The position numbers and the translations under genes are program-made. Source: Butyricicoccus pullicaecorum DSM 23266 (GTDB taxonomy: Bacteria > Bacillota > Clostridia > Oscillospirales > Butyricicoccaceae). Taken from it: 64,000 nt of DNA. Position 1 is the first letter of the stretch; every line of letters starts with the position of its first letter. The notes under the pieces were generated by a model. It saw only the letters and a list, made by a program, of their open reading frames with translations. It was not told the origin of the DNA and searched no databases. Shown here piece after piece: positions 7,509 through 16,846 of the stretch. The stretch covers positions 1 to 64,000 of the forward strand of contig NZ_FUXW01000007.1 of NCBI RefSeq assembly GCF_900167005.1, in the 5' to 3' direction.

Positions 7509-9800
7509 ATGCTTGACCCCAATGAAGCCCAGTGGCTGACCGTGAGCGACTTGTATGAACGCGGTTGGACTGACCCGATCATCAAGCGCTTGCCCGCACC
7601 GACACGGGGCACAAATCCGCATCATAAGAACAGTCCCAAGGCCGTGCGGCTGTGGTCGCTCGAGGACGTTATGCGGCTGGAAAACCGACCGGATATCCGG
7701 GCGCAGCTGGAGCGCGTTGCCGGACGGCGTGCAGGCCGTGCCGAGCGGCGCAGAGCGCAGGAATTACAGCGGCAGAACCGGGCATTTCTGGGCGGTCTGG
7801 CATTGGAGCAGGCCTTTGACACGCAGGCGTTGGAAACCATGACCGAGGGTGACCGCACGGCGATGTTGCTGGTACGCCGTCTGCATCAGGCCATTTTGAG
7901 CGCACTGTATGACACACAGCCGGTGCGATCGATCGCCGAGGCGCAGGACGGTCTGCGCACGGTCATGGAGATGACCGGAGCCGATGTGCGGCACAGCCGT
8001 TACCTCAAAAATCCGCAGCTTCTGGCATCCTGTGCGCCGTGGCTCGGACGGGGAGAGACCAAGCGCGAGCGCAGCTTGCACAATTTACTGCAAAAGGGTT
8101 ATACAGCGTCGCTGTTGCGCGTGGCGGCGGTTATATTATATGAGTACGCACAGCGCGGTGAACCGGTTCCGGCCGAACAGATCTTAGCGCTGCCCGATTT
8201 CCCGGTGCGCAAGCTCATGGACAGTTCGCTGTACCAGATTTATCTGGTCGACTTTATCCCGGCCATGATTCGCAGTCAGCTGTCTGACCTCATCACGGTT
8301 GATCCCAAGGACGAGTATCCCGAGGCACGTATGATGCAGCGCCGGTTTGTCATTCATGTCGGCGGAACCAATACGGGCAAGACATACGAGAGCCTAAACC
8401 GTCTGGCACAGGCCGAGAGCGGTGTTTATCTGGCACCGCTGCGTCTGCTGGCGCTCGAGGTGCAGGAGTCTATGCTGGAACGCGGCGTGAATTGCAGTAT
8501 GCTGACCGGCGAAGAGGAGGACATCCGACCGGGTGCGACGCACATTGCATCCACGGTGGAAAAACTTGACCCGCATCGCGTGTATGACGTAGCAGTCGTG
8601 GACGAATGCCAGATGATCGCAGACCGCGAGCGTGGTTTTGCATGGACACGTGCGATTTTGGGATGCTGTGCCCGAGAGATCCATCTGTGCACCGCACCCG
8701 AAGGACTGGACATCATCGTCCGGCTGATTGAGAGCTGCGGGGAAGCGTATGAGATCGAGCACCATGGACGCAAGTGTGACTTGATTCTGGTCGATCAGCC
8801 GATCGCCTTGGAAGATGTACAGGACGGCGATGCGTTCATCGCGTTTTCCAAGCGCAACGTGTTGTTATTGGCCGAGCAGCTGCGCCAGATCGGCGTACCG
8901 GCCTCGATTATTTATGGTGCACTGCCGTATGCGACGCGTAAGTTGCAGATGGAGCGATTTTTGCGCGGTGAGACGCGCGTGCTGGTGGCGACCGATGCCA
9001 TCGGTATGGGACTGAATCTGCCCATCCGACGCGTCATTTTCACCCGTGACCGCAAGTTTGACGGCCTGCACAATCGCGCATTGCGCCCGGAGGAAATCCG
9101 CCAGATTGGTGGACGTGCCGGACGGTTTGGTGTATATGATGAGGGCTTTGTGACCGCAACCATCGACAGTGAGACCATCTGGCAGGGCTTTTCCGCACCG
9201 GTGGAACCGATCAGACAGGCCATGTTGGGATTTTCCGATCTGGTTCTGCGCGTCGATCACGATCTGCTCGAAGTTTTGCAGGTGTGGAACAGCATCCCAG
9301 CGATCGAGCCGTATAAAAAAATGCCCATCGACCGATACATCTTTATTTTGAAGACCTTGCAGGAATGTGGACTTGCGCTGGATAAGGAACAATCGCTGCG
9401 GGCGGCGACCATTCCGTTTGACGAGCGGGAAGAGGAACTGATGGACTATTTCCTGCTGTACTGTGGGCAGTACCTGGCAGGACGGGAGATCGAATGGCCG
9501 CGGCGGGGCAAAAGCTCGCTCGATGGACTGGAATTATACAGCCAGATGCTCGATCTGTACTATTCGTTCTGTCGTGCATTTCGCCAGCCGGTCGATTTGG
9601 ACTGGCTGCGCACCGAAAAAGAGAATACTGCGCTGCAAATCAACGAACTTCTGGTGCGCGAGCTATCCCAGAAGGGCAAAAGCTGCCAGGTTTGCCATGC
9701 ACCCATGCCGATTTCTTCCAAATTCCGGGTATGTTATAAGTGCATGATGAAGCGAAAGAAACAAAGTCATATCCAAATGCACGGGAAAAAGTCAGGGTAA
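7509..9800 (+). CDS. Suv3-like DExH RNA helicase with C-terminal Cys4 motif
   Basis: A 763-residue superfamily 2 helicase. Residues 1-275 form an N-terminal region rich in Arg/Gln. Motor domain 1 starts with Walker A GGTNTGKT (285-292), then YLAPLRLLALE (motif Ia), TGEEE, and DECQ (365-368) in place of DEAD/DEAH. Motor domain 2 contains VATDAIGMGLNLP and QIGGRAGRFG (motif VI). This order and wording match mitochondrial Suv3 helicases. About 250 residues follow, ending in CQVCHAPM...CYKC, a likely zinc knuckle. The ATG at 7509 follows TTGGAGG at 6 nt; a longer reading from 7413 crosses the promoter. Probably works in RNA decay; no RNase gene adjoins it. Confidence 0.85.
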   Translation: MLDPNEAQWLTVSDLYERGWTDPIIKRLPAPTRGTNPHHKNSPKAVRLWSLEDVMRLENRPDIRAQLERVAGRRAGRAERRRAQELQRQNRAFLGGLALEQAFDTQALETMTEGDRTAMLLVRRLHQAILSALYDTQPVRSIAEAQDGLRTVMEMTGADVRHSRYLKNPQLLASCAPWLGRGETKRERSLHNLLQKGYTASLLRVAAVILYEYAQRGEPVPAEQILALPDFPVRKLMDSSLYQIYLVDFIPAMIRSQLSDLITVDPKDEYPEARMMQRRFVIHVGGTNTGKTYESLNRLAQAESGVYLAPLRLLALEVQESMLERGVNCSMLTGEEEDIRPGATHIASTVEKLDPHRVYDVAVVDECQMIADRERGFAWTRAILGCCAREIHLCTAPEGLDIIVRLIESCGEAYEIEHHGRKCDLILVDQPIALEDVQDGDAFIAFSKRNVLLLAEQLRQIGVPASIIYGALPYATRKLQMERFLRGETRVLVATDAIGMGLNLPIRRVIFTRDRKFDGLHNRALRPEEIRQIGGRAGRFGVYDEGFVTATIDSETIWQGFSAPVEPIRQAMLGFSDLVLRVDHDLLEVLQVWNSIPAIEPYKKMPIDRYIFILKTLQECGLALDKEQSLRAATIPFDEREEELMDYFLLYCGQYLAGREIEWPRRGKSSLDGLELYSQMLDLYYSFCRAFRQPVDLDWLRTEKENTALQINELLVRELSQKGKSCQVCHAPMPISSKFRVCYKCMMKRKKQSHIQMHGKKSG

Positions 9801-9826
9801 AATTAGCAAATTTAACCAAATTTTTG

Positions 9827-9855
9827 TTGACATTCTCTAAAGGGCGCAGTATAGT
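9827..9855 (+). promoter_or_regulatory. Sigma-A promoter of the GDPD gene
   Basis: TTGACA, 17 bp, TATAGT in the short gap after the helicase gene. Confidence 0.85.
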
Positions 9856-9913
9856 GAAGCTGAAAAGACGTGCGGCGCACCTTGCCGTGTTTGAGAAGGA
9901 GAAGACGAGTACT

Positions 9914-10792
9914 ATGAGAAAGCAGTATACCGGCCCCTGGCGCATGGCGCATCGCGGCATCAGTCAGGCTGCTCCGGAAAATACGCTCGAAGCCTTTCGC
10001 GCGGCCTATCACGGCGGAATTGAAGGACTGGAAATCGATATCCGTATGACCCGGGACGGGGTGATCGTCATTCATCACGACGAGACCCTGGAGCGTCTGA
10101 CCTGTGGTTCGGACCATCCCTGCACCCGTGCGGTGCGGGACTGTACCTGGGCGGAGCTGGAAGCGCTTGAACTGCCTTATGCCAATCACCTGATGGATAA
10201 CTGGAAGGATGAGGGCATGGAGGAGCACGAAGCGGTGGACGTTGCGCGCCAGCTGGGACAGGACCCCGATCATCCGTATGAGATCGAACGGCAGAAAGAT
10301 CCGCGTATGGCCAAGCTGATGCGTCTGTCCGACCTGTTTGAGTGGATGGAGCAGCTGACCCGCCGTGTGATTTTGGAAATTGAGTACAAGGCACCGGGAA
10401 TGATGCCCGAACTGTGCGCACTGCTCGAAGGTTTTTCCGGACGCAGCGACTGCATTGTATTTTCGGGCGAACCCGAGCTGATCGACGAAATTCAGGATTA
10501 TGCCCGACACAATCGCCTGCCCGAAGGCGTCAAGCTGGGCGCAAACATTCGCCGCCTGACACCCGAGTGGAAGGAAAAGATTCCGTCCATGAAGTTGTTC
10601 GAAGTTGGCCTCAACATCGAAGCGCTTGAGCGCGAGGATATTGAATGGCTGCGCGGACGCGGCATTCTGGTGTTCTCCAATCTGGGAGACACGCCGGGCG
10701 GCTGGCAGAAGATTTGCACACGCAGCCTGACCGGCTTTAAGACCAATTACACCGGGCCGTTTAACGCCTGGTGGGACGAATGGAAAGAATAA
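9914..10792 (+). CDS. Glycerophosphodiester phosphodiesterase family protein
   Basis: A 292-residue cytosolic protein with the GDPD TIM-barrel start: MAHRGISQAAPENTLEAF (HR at the active site), then GLEIDIRMTRDGVIVIHHDETLERLT with the metal-binding Glu/Asp and second His. An unusual insertion of about 45 residues (MDNWKDEGMEEHE...) lies where the family usually has a short loop. The C-terminal part (FSNLGDTPGGWQK) ends the barrel. It should hydrolyse glycerophosphodiesters to glycerol-3-phosphate and an alcohol, but the insert may change the substrate. Start at 9914 has AAGGAG. Confidence 0.87.
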   Translation: MRKQYTGPWRMAHRGISQAAPENTLEAFRAAYHGGIEGLEIDIRMTRDGVIVIHHDETLERLTCGSDHPCTRAVRDCTWAELEALELPYANHLMDNWKDEGMEEHEAVDVARQLGQDPDHPYEIERQKDPRMAKLMRLSDLFEWMEQLTRRVILEIEYKAPGMMPELCALLEGFSGRSDCIVFSGEPELIDEIQDYARHNRLPEGVKLGANIRRLTPEWKEKIPSMKLFEVGLNIEALEREDIEWLRGRGILVFSNLGDTPGGWQKICTRSLTGFKTNYTGPFNAWWDEWKE

Positions 10793-10796
10793 ACGA

Positions 10797-10827
10797 AAAG
10801 ACCGCTCTGAAAGAGCGGTCTTTTTTT
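10797..10827. terminator. Bidirectional terminator
   Basis: AAAGACCGCTCT/GAGCGGTCTTT stem, GAAA loop, seven T. Shared by the GDPD gene and convergent pepF. Confidence 0.9.
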
Positions 10828-10837
10828 GACGGATTTT

Positions 10838-12640
10838 TTAGTCTTGCAGCAGGGTTTCCAGTTCAGTAACCAGAGAATCGAACAGTTTGAGCGCAGCGGC
10901 AACCGGTTCGGGGGAAGCCATATCCACGCCTGCGCCGCGCAGCAGGGTGACCGGATCGGCCGAGCAACCCTTGGACAGGAAGGACAGGTAATCCTCCACC
11001 GCGGGTGCGCCCTCTTTGAGGATGCGCTGAGACAGCGCGATGGCTGCGGCATAGCCGGTCGCGTACTGGTAGACATAGAAGTTGTAATAGAAGTGCGGAA
11101 TGCGTGCCCATTCCAGTGCGATTTCGGGATCGAGCACGATGTCCTCGCCATAGTAATCGCGGTTGAGCTGCTGGTACTTGGCCGACAGCGATTCTGCGGT
11201 CAGCGGGATGCCCTGACGGGTCTGCTCGCTGCACCACAGCTCAAACTCTGCGAACATGGTCTGACGATACAGCGTACCGCGGAACTGTTCGAGGAAGTAG
11301 TTGACCAGATAAGCGCGGCGGCGCTTGTCCTGGGTCTTGTTCAGCAAATGCTGCATGAGCAGCGACTCATTGCAGGTCGAGGCCACTTCCGCGACAAAGA
11401 TCACATAGTTTGCATAGGTGACCGACTGGTGCTTGTTGGACAGATAGGAGTGCAGCGCGTGCCCCATCTCATGCACGAGCGTAAAGACATCGTTTAAGGT
11501 GTCGGTGTAGTTTAACAGGACGTACGGATGGGTACCGTACGGGCCGGCAGAGTACGCGCCCGAGCGCTTGCCCTGATTTTCGTATACATCGATCCAGTGG
11601 TTTGCAAAGCCTTCTTCCAGCATAGCACGGTATTCGTTGCCGAGCGGAGCAAGTGCCTCCAGCGCGGTCTGCTTGGCCTCTTCGTAATCGACTTCGACAT
11701 CCTGATCGGCAACGATCGAGGTGTACAGATCGTAGAAGTGCAGCTCGTCTACACCCAGCAGCTTTTTGCGCAGACGCACATAGCGATGCATAGCGGGCAG
11801 ACCGTCGCGGACAGCGGAAATCAGATTGTGATAGATCTCGACCGGTACTTCGGTGCCGTCCAGGGCGGCGTGCAGGGCAGAGTCGTAGCGGCGTGCATCG
11901 GCGAAGAATTGCAGCTGCTTCATCTGTGCGCTGAGTACGGCGGCCGAGGTGTTGCGGTACTGGCCATACACGCTGTACAGCGAATGGAAGGCGTTTTCAC
12001 GCAGTACACGGTCGGGAGACTGGAGCAGGGGAACAAAGGTGCCGTGGGTGACCGGATGGGACTGTCCCTGACTGTCCACAGCGTCCGGGAAGGTCATGTC
12101 GGCATCGTTGAGCATGGAAAAAATGTCATCCGGGCACTGTCCGAGCTGACCGGCAGCAGCCAGCAGCGCTTCGCACTCGCGCGACAGCGTGTGCGGCTTT
12201 TGACGGCGGACGCGGTCAAGTACCAGACGGTAGTGCGACAGACCAGACGCAGCCTGATAGAAGCTGTCCAGCGTCTCGTCCGGGATGGCGAGCAGTTCGG
12301 GCGTGGAAAATGCGTCAGCCTGACCGACTGCGACAGCCAGATTGGTGAATTTTGCGGTCATCTCCTGATAGACTGCGTTTCTCGTGTCCTCATCGCTCTT
12401 GCGCTGCGCGTAGTTACCGAGCGCGTCCAGCTTTTCGCTGAGCGTATCGCCAAAGCGCAGATATTCGAGCAGGGTGTCGGCGGAGTCGGACAGATGACCC
12501 TCAAAGCCGCGCAGCTTGTCCAGCATGGACTGCGCCTCGGCGTAGCAGGTGCTCCAAGCTTCATCGGAGGGGAAAATATCGGTCAGCGCCCATTGAAACT
12601 GCGGATCGACATCCGCACGGGCGGGAACGGTTTTGGGCAT
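10838..12640 (-). CDS. pepF: Oligoendopeptidase F
   Basis: A 600-residue M3-family zinc metallopeptidase that degrades short peptides in the cytosol. The zinc motif HEMGH is at residues 390-394 (LVHEMGHALHSYLSN), with the downstream glutamate ligand in the FVAEVASTCNESLL helix. Length and layout match PepF. The start at 12640 has a CGAGGAATC ribosome binding site; an upstream in-frame ATG at 12700 lacks one. Single gene, convergent with GDPD and divergent from the nitroreductase. Confidence 0.95.
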   Translation of the reverse strand: MPKTVPARADVDPQFQWALTDIFPSDEAWSTCYAEAQSMLDKLRGFEGHLSDSADTLLEYLRFGDTLSEKLDALGNYAQRKSDEDTRNAVYQEMTAKFTNLAVAVGQADAFSTPELLAIPDETLDSFYQAASGLSHYRLVLDRVRRQKPHTLSRECEALLAAAGQLGQCPDDIFSMLNDADMTFPDAVDSQGQSHPVTHGTFVPLLQSPDRVLRENAFHSLYSVYGQYRNTSAAVLSAQMKQLQFFADARRYDSALHAALDGTEVPVEIYHNLISAVRDGLPAMHRYVRLRKKLLGVDELHFYDLYTSIVADQDVEVDYEEAKQTALEALAPLGNEYRAMLEEGFANHWIDVYENQGKRSGAYSAGPYGTHPYVLLNYTDTLNDVFTLVHEMGHALHSYLSNKHQSVTYANYVIFVAEVASTCNESLLMQHLLNKTQDKRRRAYLVNYFLEQFRGTLYRQTMFAEFELWCSEQTRQGIPLTAESLSAKYQQLNRDYYGEDIVLDPEIALEWARIPHFYYNFYVYQYATGYAAAIALSQRILKEGAPAVEDYLSFLSKGCSADPVTLLRGAGVDMASPEPVAAALKLFDSLVTELETLLQD

Positions 12641-12800
12641 AGGGATTCCTCGCTTTCGGATTCCGGCATACCGGAAAAATTTGTAAGTCCACTCTAACAC
12701 GGATGTGCCGCCTTGTCAAATACAGACCGTGCAATCGGGAAGGACAAGGACGGGAATGGGATAGTTTATGAAGATTTGATGAACTTATACACCCTGTTTG

Positions 12801-12829
12801 TTGACTTTTTCCGGGTAAAAACCTATGAT
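12801..12829 (+). promoter_or_regulatory. Sigma-A promoter of the nitroreductase gene
   Basis: TTGACT, 17 bp, TATGAT, 24 bp before the start codon, so the leader is very short. Confidence 0.8.
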
Positions 12830-12853
12830 AGAAGAAAAGAGGTGATCGTTTTT

Positions 12854-13405
12854 ATGAATACCCAGGACTGTATTTTAACCCGCCGCAGCGTGCGTAAATT
12901 TACCAATGAGCCGGTCGCACCCGAGACCGTCGAGCAGGTAGTATCGCTTGCCGCTTTCGCGCCTTCGTGGAAGAATACGCAGGTGAGCCGTTATCTGGCC
13001 GTCATAGAGCCTGAGGACCGCGCGCAAATCTGTCAGTATGTACCCGACTATAACGCGCGCATCATCGATCAGTGCTCGGTGCTGCTCGCACAGACCTTTG
13101 TGAAGTCGCGTTCGGGATACGAGCGGGACGGCTCTTTTTCGACCGATCGCGGCCCGGGATGGCAGTATTACGATTGCGGCATCGCCGCACAGACCCTGTG
13201 CCTTGCCGCACACGATATGGGACTGGGAACGGTCATCATGGGTGTGTTCGACCGCCCGGCGCTCGAGCGTTTTTTAAACATTCCCGCAGACCAGGAACTC
13301 ATGGCGCTGATTGCCCTGGGTTACCCGGATGAGACGCCGCCGGCACCACGACGCAAGGACGTACAGACATTATTGTCCTTCAAGCGAGGACAAAGTACCA
13401 TATAA
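12854..13405 (+). CDS. Nitroreductase family protein
   Basis: A 183-residue FMN-dependent oxidoreductase. The N-terminal RRSVRKFTNEPVAPETVEQVVSLAAFAPSWKNTQ is the family's FMN phosphate-binding signature. DCGIAAQTLCLAAHDMGLGTVIMGVF forms the core helix, and ALGYPDETPPAPRRK the C-terminal FMN contact. Usually a homodimer reducing nitro compounds, quinones or flavins with NAD(P)H; the natural substrate is unknown. ATG at 12854 has AAGAGGTG. A longer frame starting at 12713 overlaps the promoter and is excluded. The next gene is a hydrogenase with its own promoter. Confidence 0.9.
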   Translation: MNTQDCILTRRSVRKFTNEPVAPETVEQVVSLAAFAPSWKNTQVSRYLAVIEPEDRAQICQYVPDYNARIIDQCSVLLAQTFVKSRSGYERDGSFSTDRGPGWQYYDCGIAAQTLCLAAHDMGLGTVIMGVFDRPALERFLNIPADQELMALIALGYPDETPPAPRRKDVQTLLSFKRGQSTI

Positions 13406-13424
13406 GATGGACAGAAAAACGATC

Positions 13425-13452
13425 AGGACCTGCCAAAATTGGCAGGTCTTTT
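13425..13452 (+). terminator. Terminator of the nitroreductase gene
   Basis: GACCTGCCA/TGGCAGGTC stem followed by TTTTG. Confidence 0.82.
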
Positions 13453-13566
13453 GCTTTCCTGAAATTGTATGCAAAATGACAGCAGATGGATGTAACGAAA
13501 AAGACAAAAATGTTGGCAAACTTGGTCAAATTACCGGTAAATAATGGGTAAGATATGAGAAAGGGA

Positions 13567-13595
13567 TTGATAAAATGTTGGAAAACTATTATACT
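13567..13595 (+). promoter_or_regulatory. Sigma-A promoter of the [FeFe] hydrogenase gene
   Basis: TTGATA, 17 bp, TATACT, 50 bp before the ATG. Confidence 0.78.
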
Positions 13596-13645
13596 ATGAG
13601 AGCGAGATTGAAAGAATATTGAGGAATCGTGAAAGGAGTCTCTGT

Positions 13646-15169
13646 ATGCGCGGAGTTTATACCAGCATTAACGAGATTCGTCGCCGCGTTTATACCGAAA
13701 TTGCGCGTATGGCGTATGAGAGCGACGATTATGCAAAGACCATGGAGGGGCTGCCCTACCAGATCCTGCCCGGTGAGCGTGCATCTTACCGCGACAGCAT
13801 TTTCTTGGAGCGTGCGATTGTAGGCGAGCGTCTGCGTCTGGCAATGGGTATGCCGGTGCGCACCGCTGCGGCTGACAAGCCGATCTCGGACGGCATCGAA
13901 AAGTGCTTGACCGAGGAGCAGTACTATGAGCCGCCGCTCATCAACATCATTAAGTTTGCCTGCCATGCCTGCCCGGAGAAGCAGATCGTAGTCACTGAGG
14001 GCTGCCAGGGCTGTCTGGCGCATCCCTGCACCCAGGTTTGCCCCAAGGATGCCATCCACATCATCAATGGCCGCTCGGTCATCGATCAGGAGAAGTGCAT
14101 CAAGTGCGGCCGCTGCCAGGAGGCATGCCCGTATAATGCAATTATCAAGCAGGAGCGTCCGTGCGCCAAGGCTTGCGGCGTGAACGCAATCCATTCGGAC
14201 GAGAACGGCTGCGCAGAGATCAACTATGACAAGTGCGTATCCTGCGGTATGTGTCTGGTTAATTGCCCGTTCGGCGCAATCGCTGACAAGGCACAGATCT
14301 TCCAGGTCATCCAGGCCATCAAGAAGGGTGAGAAGGTTTACGCGGCTGTTGCACCGGCATTTGTCGGTCAGTTCGGCCCCAAGGTTACCCCGGAGAAGCT
14401 GCGCGCAGCAATGAAGGCACTGGGCTTTGCCAATGTCATCGAGGTTGCGGTCGGCGCTGACCTGTGTGCAACCCAGGAAGCCATCGACTTCCTTGATCAT
14501 GTTCCGGAGAAGATTCCGTTTATGGCAACGTCCTGCTGCCCGGCATGGTCGATGATGGCAAAGCAGGAGTTCCCGGAGTACAAGGAGTGCATCTCCATGG
14601 TACTGACGCCCATGGTACTGACCGGCCGTATGATCAAGAAGCGTCATCCCGAGGCAAAGATCGTATTTATCGGACCCTGCGCGGCAAAGAAGCTGGAAGC
14701 ACGCCGCCGCTCGGTACGCAGCGACATTGATTATGTCCTGACGTTTGAGGAAATGATGGGTCTGTTCAATGCCAAGAACATTGATCTGGAGTCCATTGAA
14801 GCGGAAGAAGCACTGTCCAAGGCAAGCACCGACGGCCGTAACTTTGCGGTCAGCGGCGGCGTTGCAAAGGCAGTTGTCAATAGCATGAAGAAGCTGGAGC
14901 CCACCTGCGACATCAAGGTTGCAAGCGCACAGGGTCTGGCAGAGTGCAAGAAGATGATGATGATGGCCAAGGCAGGCAAGTATAACGGCTACCTGCTCGA
15001 AGGCATGGCTTGCCCGGGCGGCTGCGTCGCTGGTGCAGGTACCATGCAGCCCATCGCAAAGTCTGCGGCATCGGTCGGCATCTATGCAAAGAAGGCACCG
15101 GTCGAGCTGTGCTGCGATACCCCGTATCTGGAAGATCTGGACGATATTCTGGAGGAAGACGGCCTGTAA
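13646..15169 (+). CDS. Monomeric [FeFe] hydrogenase, group B-like
   Basis: A 507-residue protein. The N-terminal half carries Fe-S cluster motifs: CHACPEKQ (about 106), a cysteine-rich stretch at 120-132, CIKCGRCQEACP (151-161) and CVSCGMCLVNCP (197-208). The H-cluster domain follows with P1 TSCCPAW (about 295), P2 GPCAAKK (about 343) and P3 EGMACPGGC near 455. The P2 motif PCAAKK, instead of MPCTxK, is typical of group B enzymes of Clostridia. It should interconvert protons and H2 with ferredoxin, disposing of fermentation electrons or acting catabolically. ATG at 13646 follows GAAAGGAG. Maturation genes hydEFG are not in the window. Confidence 0.92.
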   Translation: MRGVYTSINEIRRRVYTEIARMAYESDDYAKTMEGLPYQILPGERASYRDSIFLERAIVGERLRLAMGMPVRTAAADKPISDGIEKCLTEEQYYEPPLINIIKFACHACPEKQIVVTEGCQGCLAHPCTQVCPKDAIHIINGRSVIDQEKCIKCGRCQEACPYNAIIKQERPCAKACGVNAIHSDENGCAEINYDKCVSCGMCLVNCPFGAIADKAQIFQVIQAIKKGEKVYAAVAPAFVGQFGPKVTPEKLRAAMKALGFANVIEVAVGADLCATQEAIDFLDHVPEKIPFMATSCCPAWSMMAKQEFPEYKECISMVLTPMVLTGRMIKKRHPEAKIVFIGPCAAKKLEARRRSVRSDIDYVLTFEEMMGLFNAKNIDLESIEAEEALSKASTDGRNFAVSGGVAKAVVNSMKKLEPTCDIKVASAQGLAECKKMMMMAKAGKYNGYLLEGMACPGGCVAGAGTMQPIAKSAASVGIYAKKAPVELCCDTPYLEDLDDILEEDGL

Positions 15170-15276
15170 GGTCACCTTTGACCAACCCTGCATGACTGCA
15201 TGCAGAATGAAAATCAGCCGAACAACGCTGTCAAAGGCGTATGTTCATACCTGTCTTTTTTCAGACAGCAGACACA

Positions 15277-15310
15277 AGAAAACCGCTCTCGTTTGAGAGC
15301 GGTTTTCTGT
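15277..15310. terminator. Bidirectional terminator
   Basis: AAAACCGCTCTC/GAGAGCGGTTTT stem with a GTTT loop between the hydrogenase (+) and the RACo-like gene (-). Confidence 0.88.
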
Positions 15311-15323
15311 GTTTTAGATGTAA

Positions 15324-16829
15324 TTAAAATTCCATAAAGGACATGCAGTCGACGTATGCGTCCATAAAGACCGGGCTGGCCGACAGCGACAGTTCACAGG
15401 CTTCCTGTGCCATGCGTTCGCTGATCGTGCGCAGTTCGCGGTTCATCAACAGCATGGCTGCGCCGCCGAGTGCACCGTTTCCGATGAAGTGCGTCTTGCG
15501 GGTCAGTGCTGCCGGGAACAGGCCGATGGCGGCTGCCGAATCATAGTTGATGCTGCTGCCAAAACCACCCGCGACGTGGAAGCGTGCGACCTCATCGGCG
15601 GTAATACTGCTCTCCTGCATGAGCGTGAGCAGTCCGGCACAGATGGCAGATTTGGCAAGCTGGATTTGCCGGACGTCCTTTTGGGTGATGGCAACTGCGC
15701 TGTTACCGATGGTGTAGCTTTCCTCATCTTCGGTTTCCAGATAACCGGTATCGTCGATGGTTTCCTGCTCGAGCATGACGCGCAGGGCATCCAGAATACC
15801 CGAGCCGCAGATACCGACCGCCGGACGGTCGCCGACCGTTGTGTAGGTCACCTGATTGTCCGATAACTCGACTGTGCGGATGGCACCCGGCGCGGCAGGC
15901 ATACCGCAGCTCAGTCCCGCACCCTCGAATGCAGGTCCGGCAGCCGTGGCACAGCACAGCAGTTTACCGTCCTTGTACAGCGCCATTTCGCCGTTGGTAC
16001 CGATGTCGGTCATGAGCTGTACGCCATCCTCATGCAGCATGTCGGAAGCCAGAATGGAACAGGTGATATCCGCACCGACATAAGCGCCGATGCAGCGGGG
16101 CAGATAGACCGGCGCACCGGCAAGGGTGTGACGGCTGGTCGAGCCGAAGAAGGTGGACATGGTGAAGGGGACGACAGCCAGTGCCGACGGGTCAATGCCC
16201 TCGTACAGATAGAGCATGGTGCTGTTGCCGGTCACGACCGCCTCGTCAATGTGCGAGATACCGGCTTCGGTTAAACAGTTCTGCGCCATTTGTTCCAGCT
16301 GGTCGCGGATGAGCGCGGACAGCGTGTCCAATCCGGCTGTCTTGCAGGCTTCAATGCGCGAGATGACATCTGCACCGTGGCTGCGCTGGGCGTTTTCGGC
16401 CAGCTGCTCGGCCAGTACGGTGCCCGAGGCACGGTCAAACAGCTGCATGGCGACGGTGGTCGTGCCGATATCGACCGCAATGCCGTAACCGGTCTCGGTG
16501 CGTGTGAACGTTGGAATTTCATTCCAAGCCAGAATCTTGGACGGCCCAGCCGTGTGTACAGTGACCGTCATATCACCGGAAATCCGGCAGGAACAGGCCA
16601 GTCGAATGCCGTTTGTGCGGTCATCGGCAGACAGGAACGCTAGTTCATGTGCGTCAGGTTCGGAAACCTGACCGGACACCTGTACGCGGCATTTGCCGCA
16701 GGTGTGGTTGCCCGCGCAGGGCAGCGCGAAGGACGGTAATTCCGATTGAAGCACAGCAGACAGCAGCGTTCCGGCCGGTGCCTGGGTGTGAATTTCACGG
16801 TTTGCCGTTAAAATGGTGATGGTAGGCAT
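15324..16829 (-). CDS. RACo-like corrinoid activation protein (2Fe-2S ferredoxin plus ATPase)
   Basis: A 501-residue protein. The N-terminal ferredoxin domain has cysteines at 38, 44, 47 and 79 (CAGNHTCGKCRV...LACSC) for a 2Fe-2S cluster. A DUF4445/ASKHA ATPase domain begins with GYGIAVDIGTTTVAMQLFD (about 113). Further motifs are VVTGNSTMLYL, TDIGTNGEMAL and CGSGILDAL. RACo proteins use ATP to reduce inactive Co(II) corrinoid proteins back to Co(I). It lies 17 bp after the hydantoinase-like gene, in one operon. The corrinoid protein at 21424-22062 is the likely client. Confidence 0.9.
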   Translation of the reverse strand: MPTITILTANREIHTQAPAGTLLSAVLQSELPSFALPCAGNHTCGKCRVQVSGQVSEPDAHELAFLSADDRTNGIRLACSCRISGDMTVTVHTAGPSKILAWNEIPTFTRTETGYGIAVDIGTTTVAMQLFDRASGTVLAEQLAENAQRSHGADVISRIEACKTAGLDTLSALIRDQLEQMAQNCLTEAGISHIDEAVVTGNSTMLYLYEGIDPSALAVVPFTMSTFFGSTSRHTLAGAPVYLPRCIGAYVGADITCSILASDMLHEDGVQLMTDIGTNGEMALYKDGKLLCCATAAGPAFEGAGLSCGMPAAPGAIRTVELSDNQVTYTTVGDRPAVGICGSGILDALRVMLEQETIDDTGYLETEDEESYTIGNSAVAITQKDVRQIQLAKSAICAGLLTLMQESSITADEVARFHVAGGFGSSINYDSAAAIGLFPAALTRKTHFIGNGALGGAAMLLMNRELRTISERMAQEACELSLSASPVFMDAYVDCMSFMEF

Positions 16830-16846
16830 AATGGATCAAAACGCCG

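Noticed and set aside
13500-13645. A Rex (redox) operator at the hydrogenase promoter
   Set aside because: No TTGTTAA-N4-TTAACAA-like sequence was found.
13589-15193. A 534-codon minus-strand frame opposite the hydrogenase gene
   Set aside because: Shadow of the hydrogenase reading frame, no promoter or ribosome binding site.
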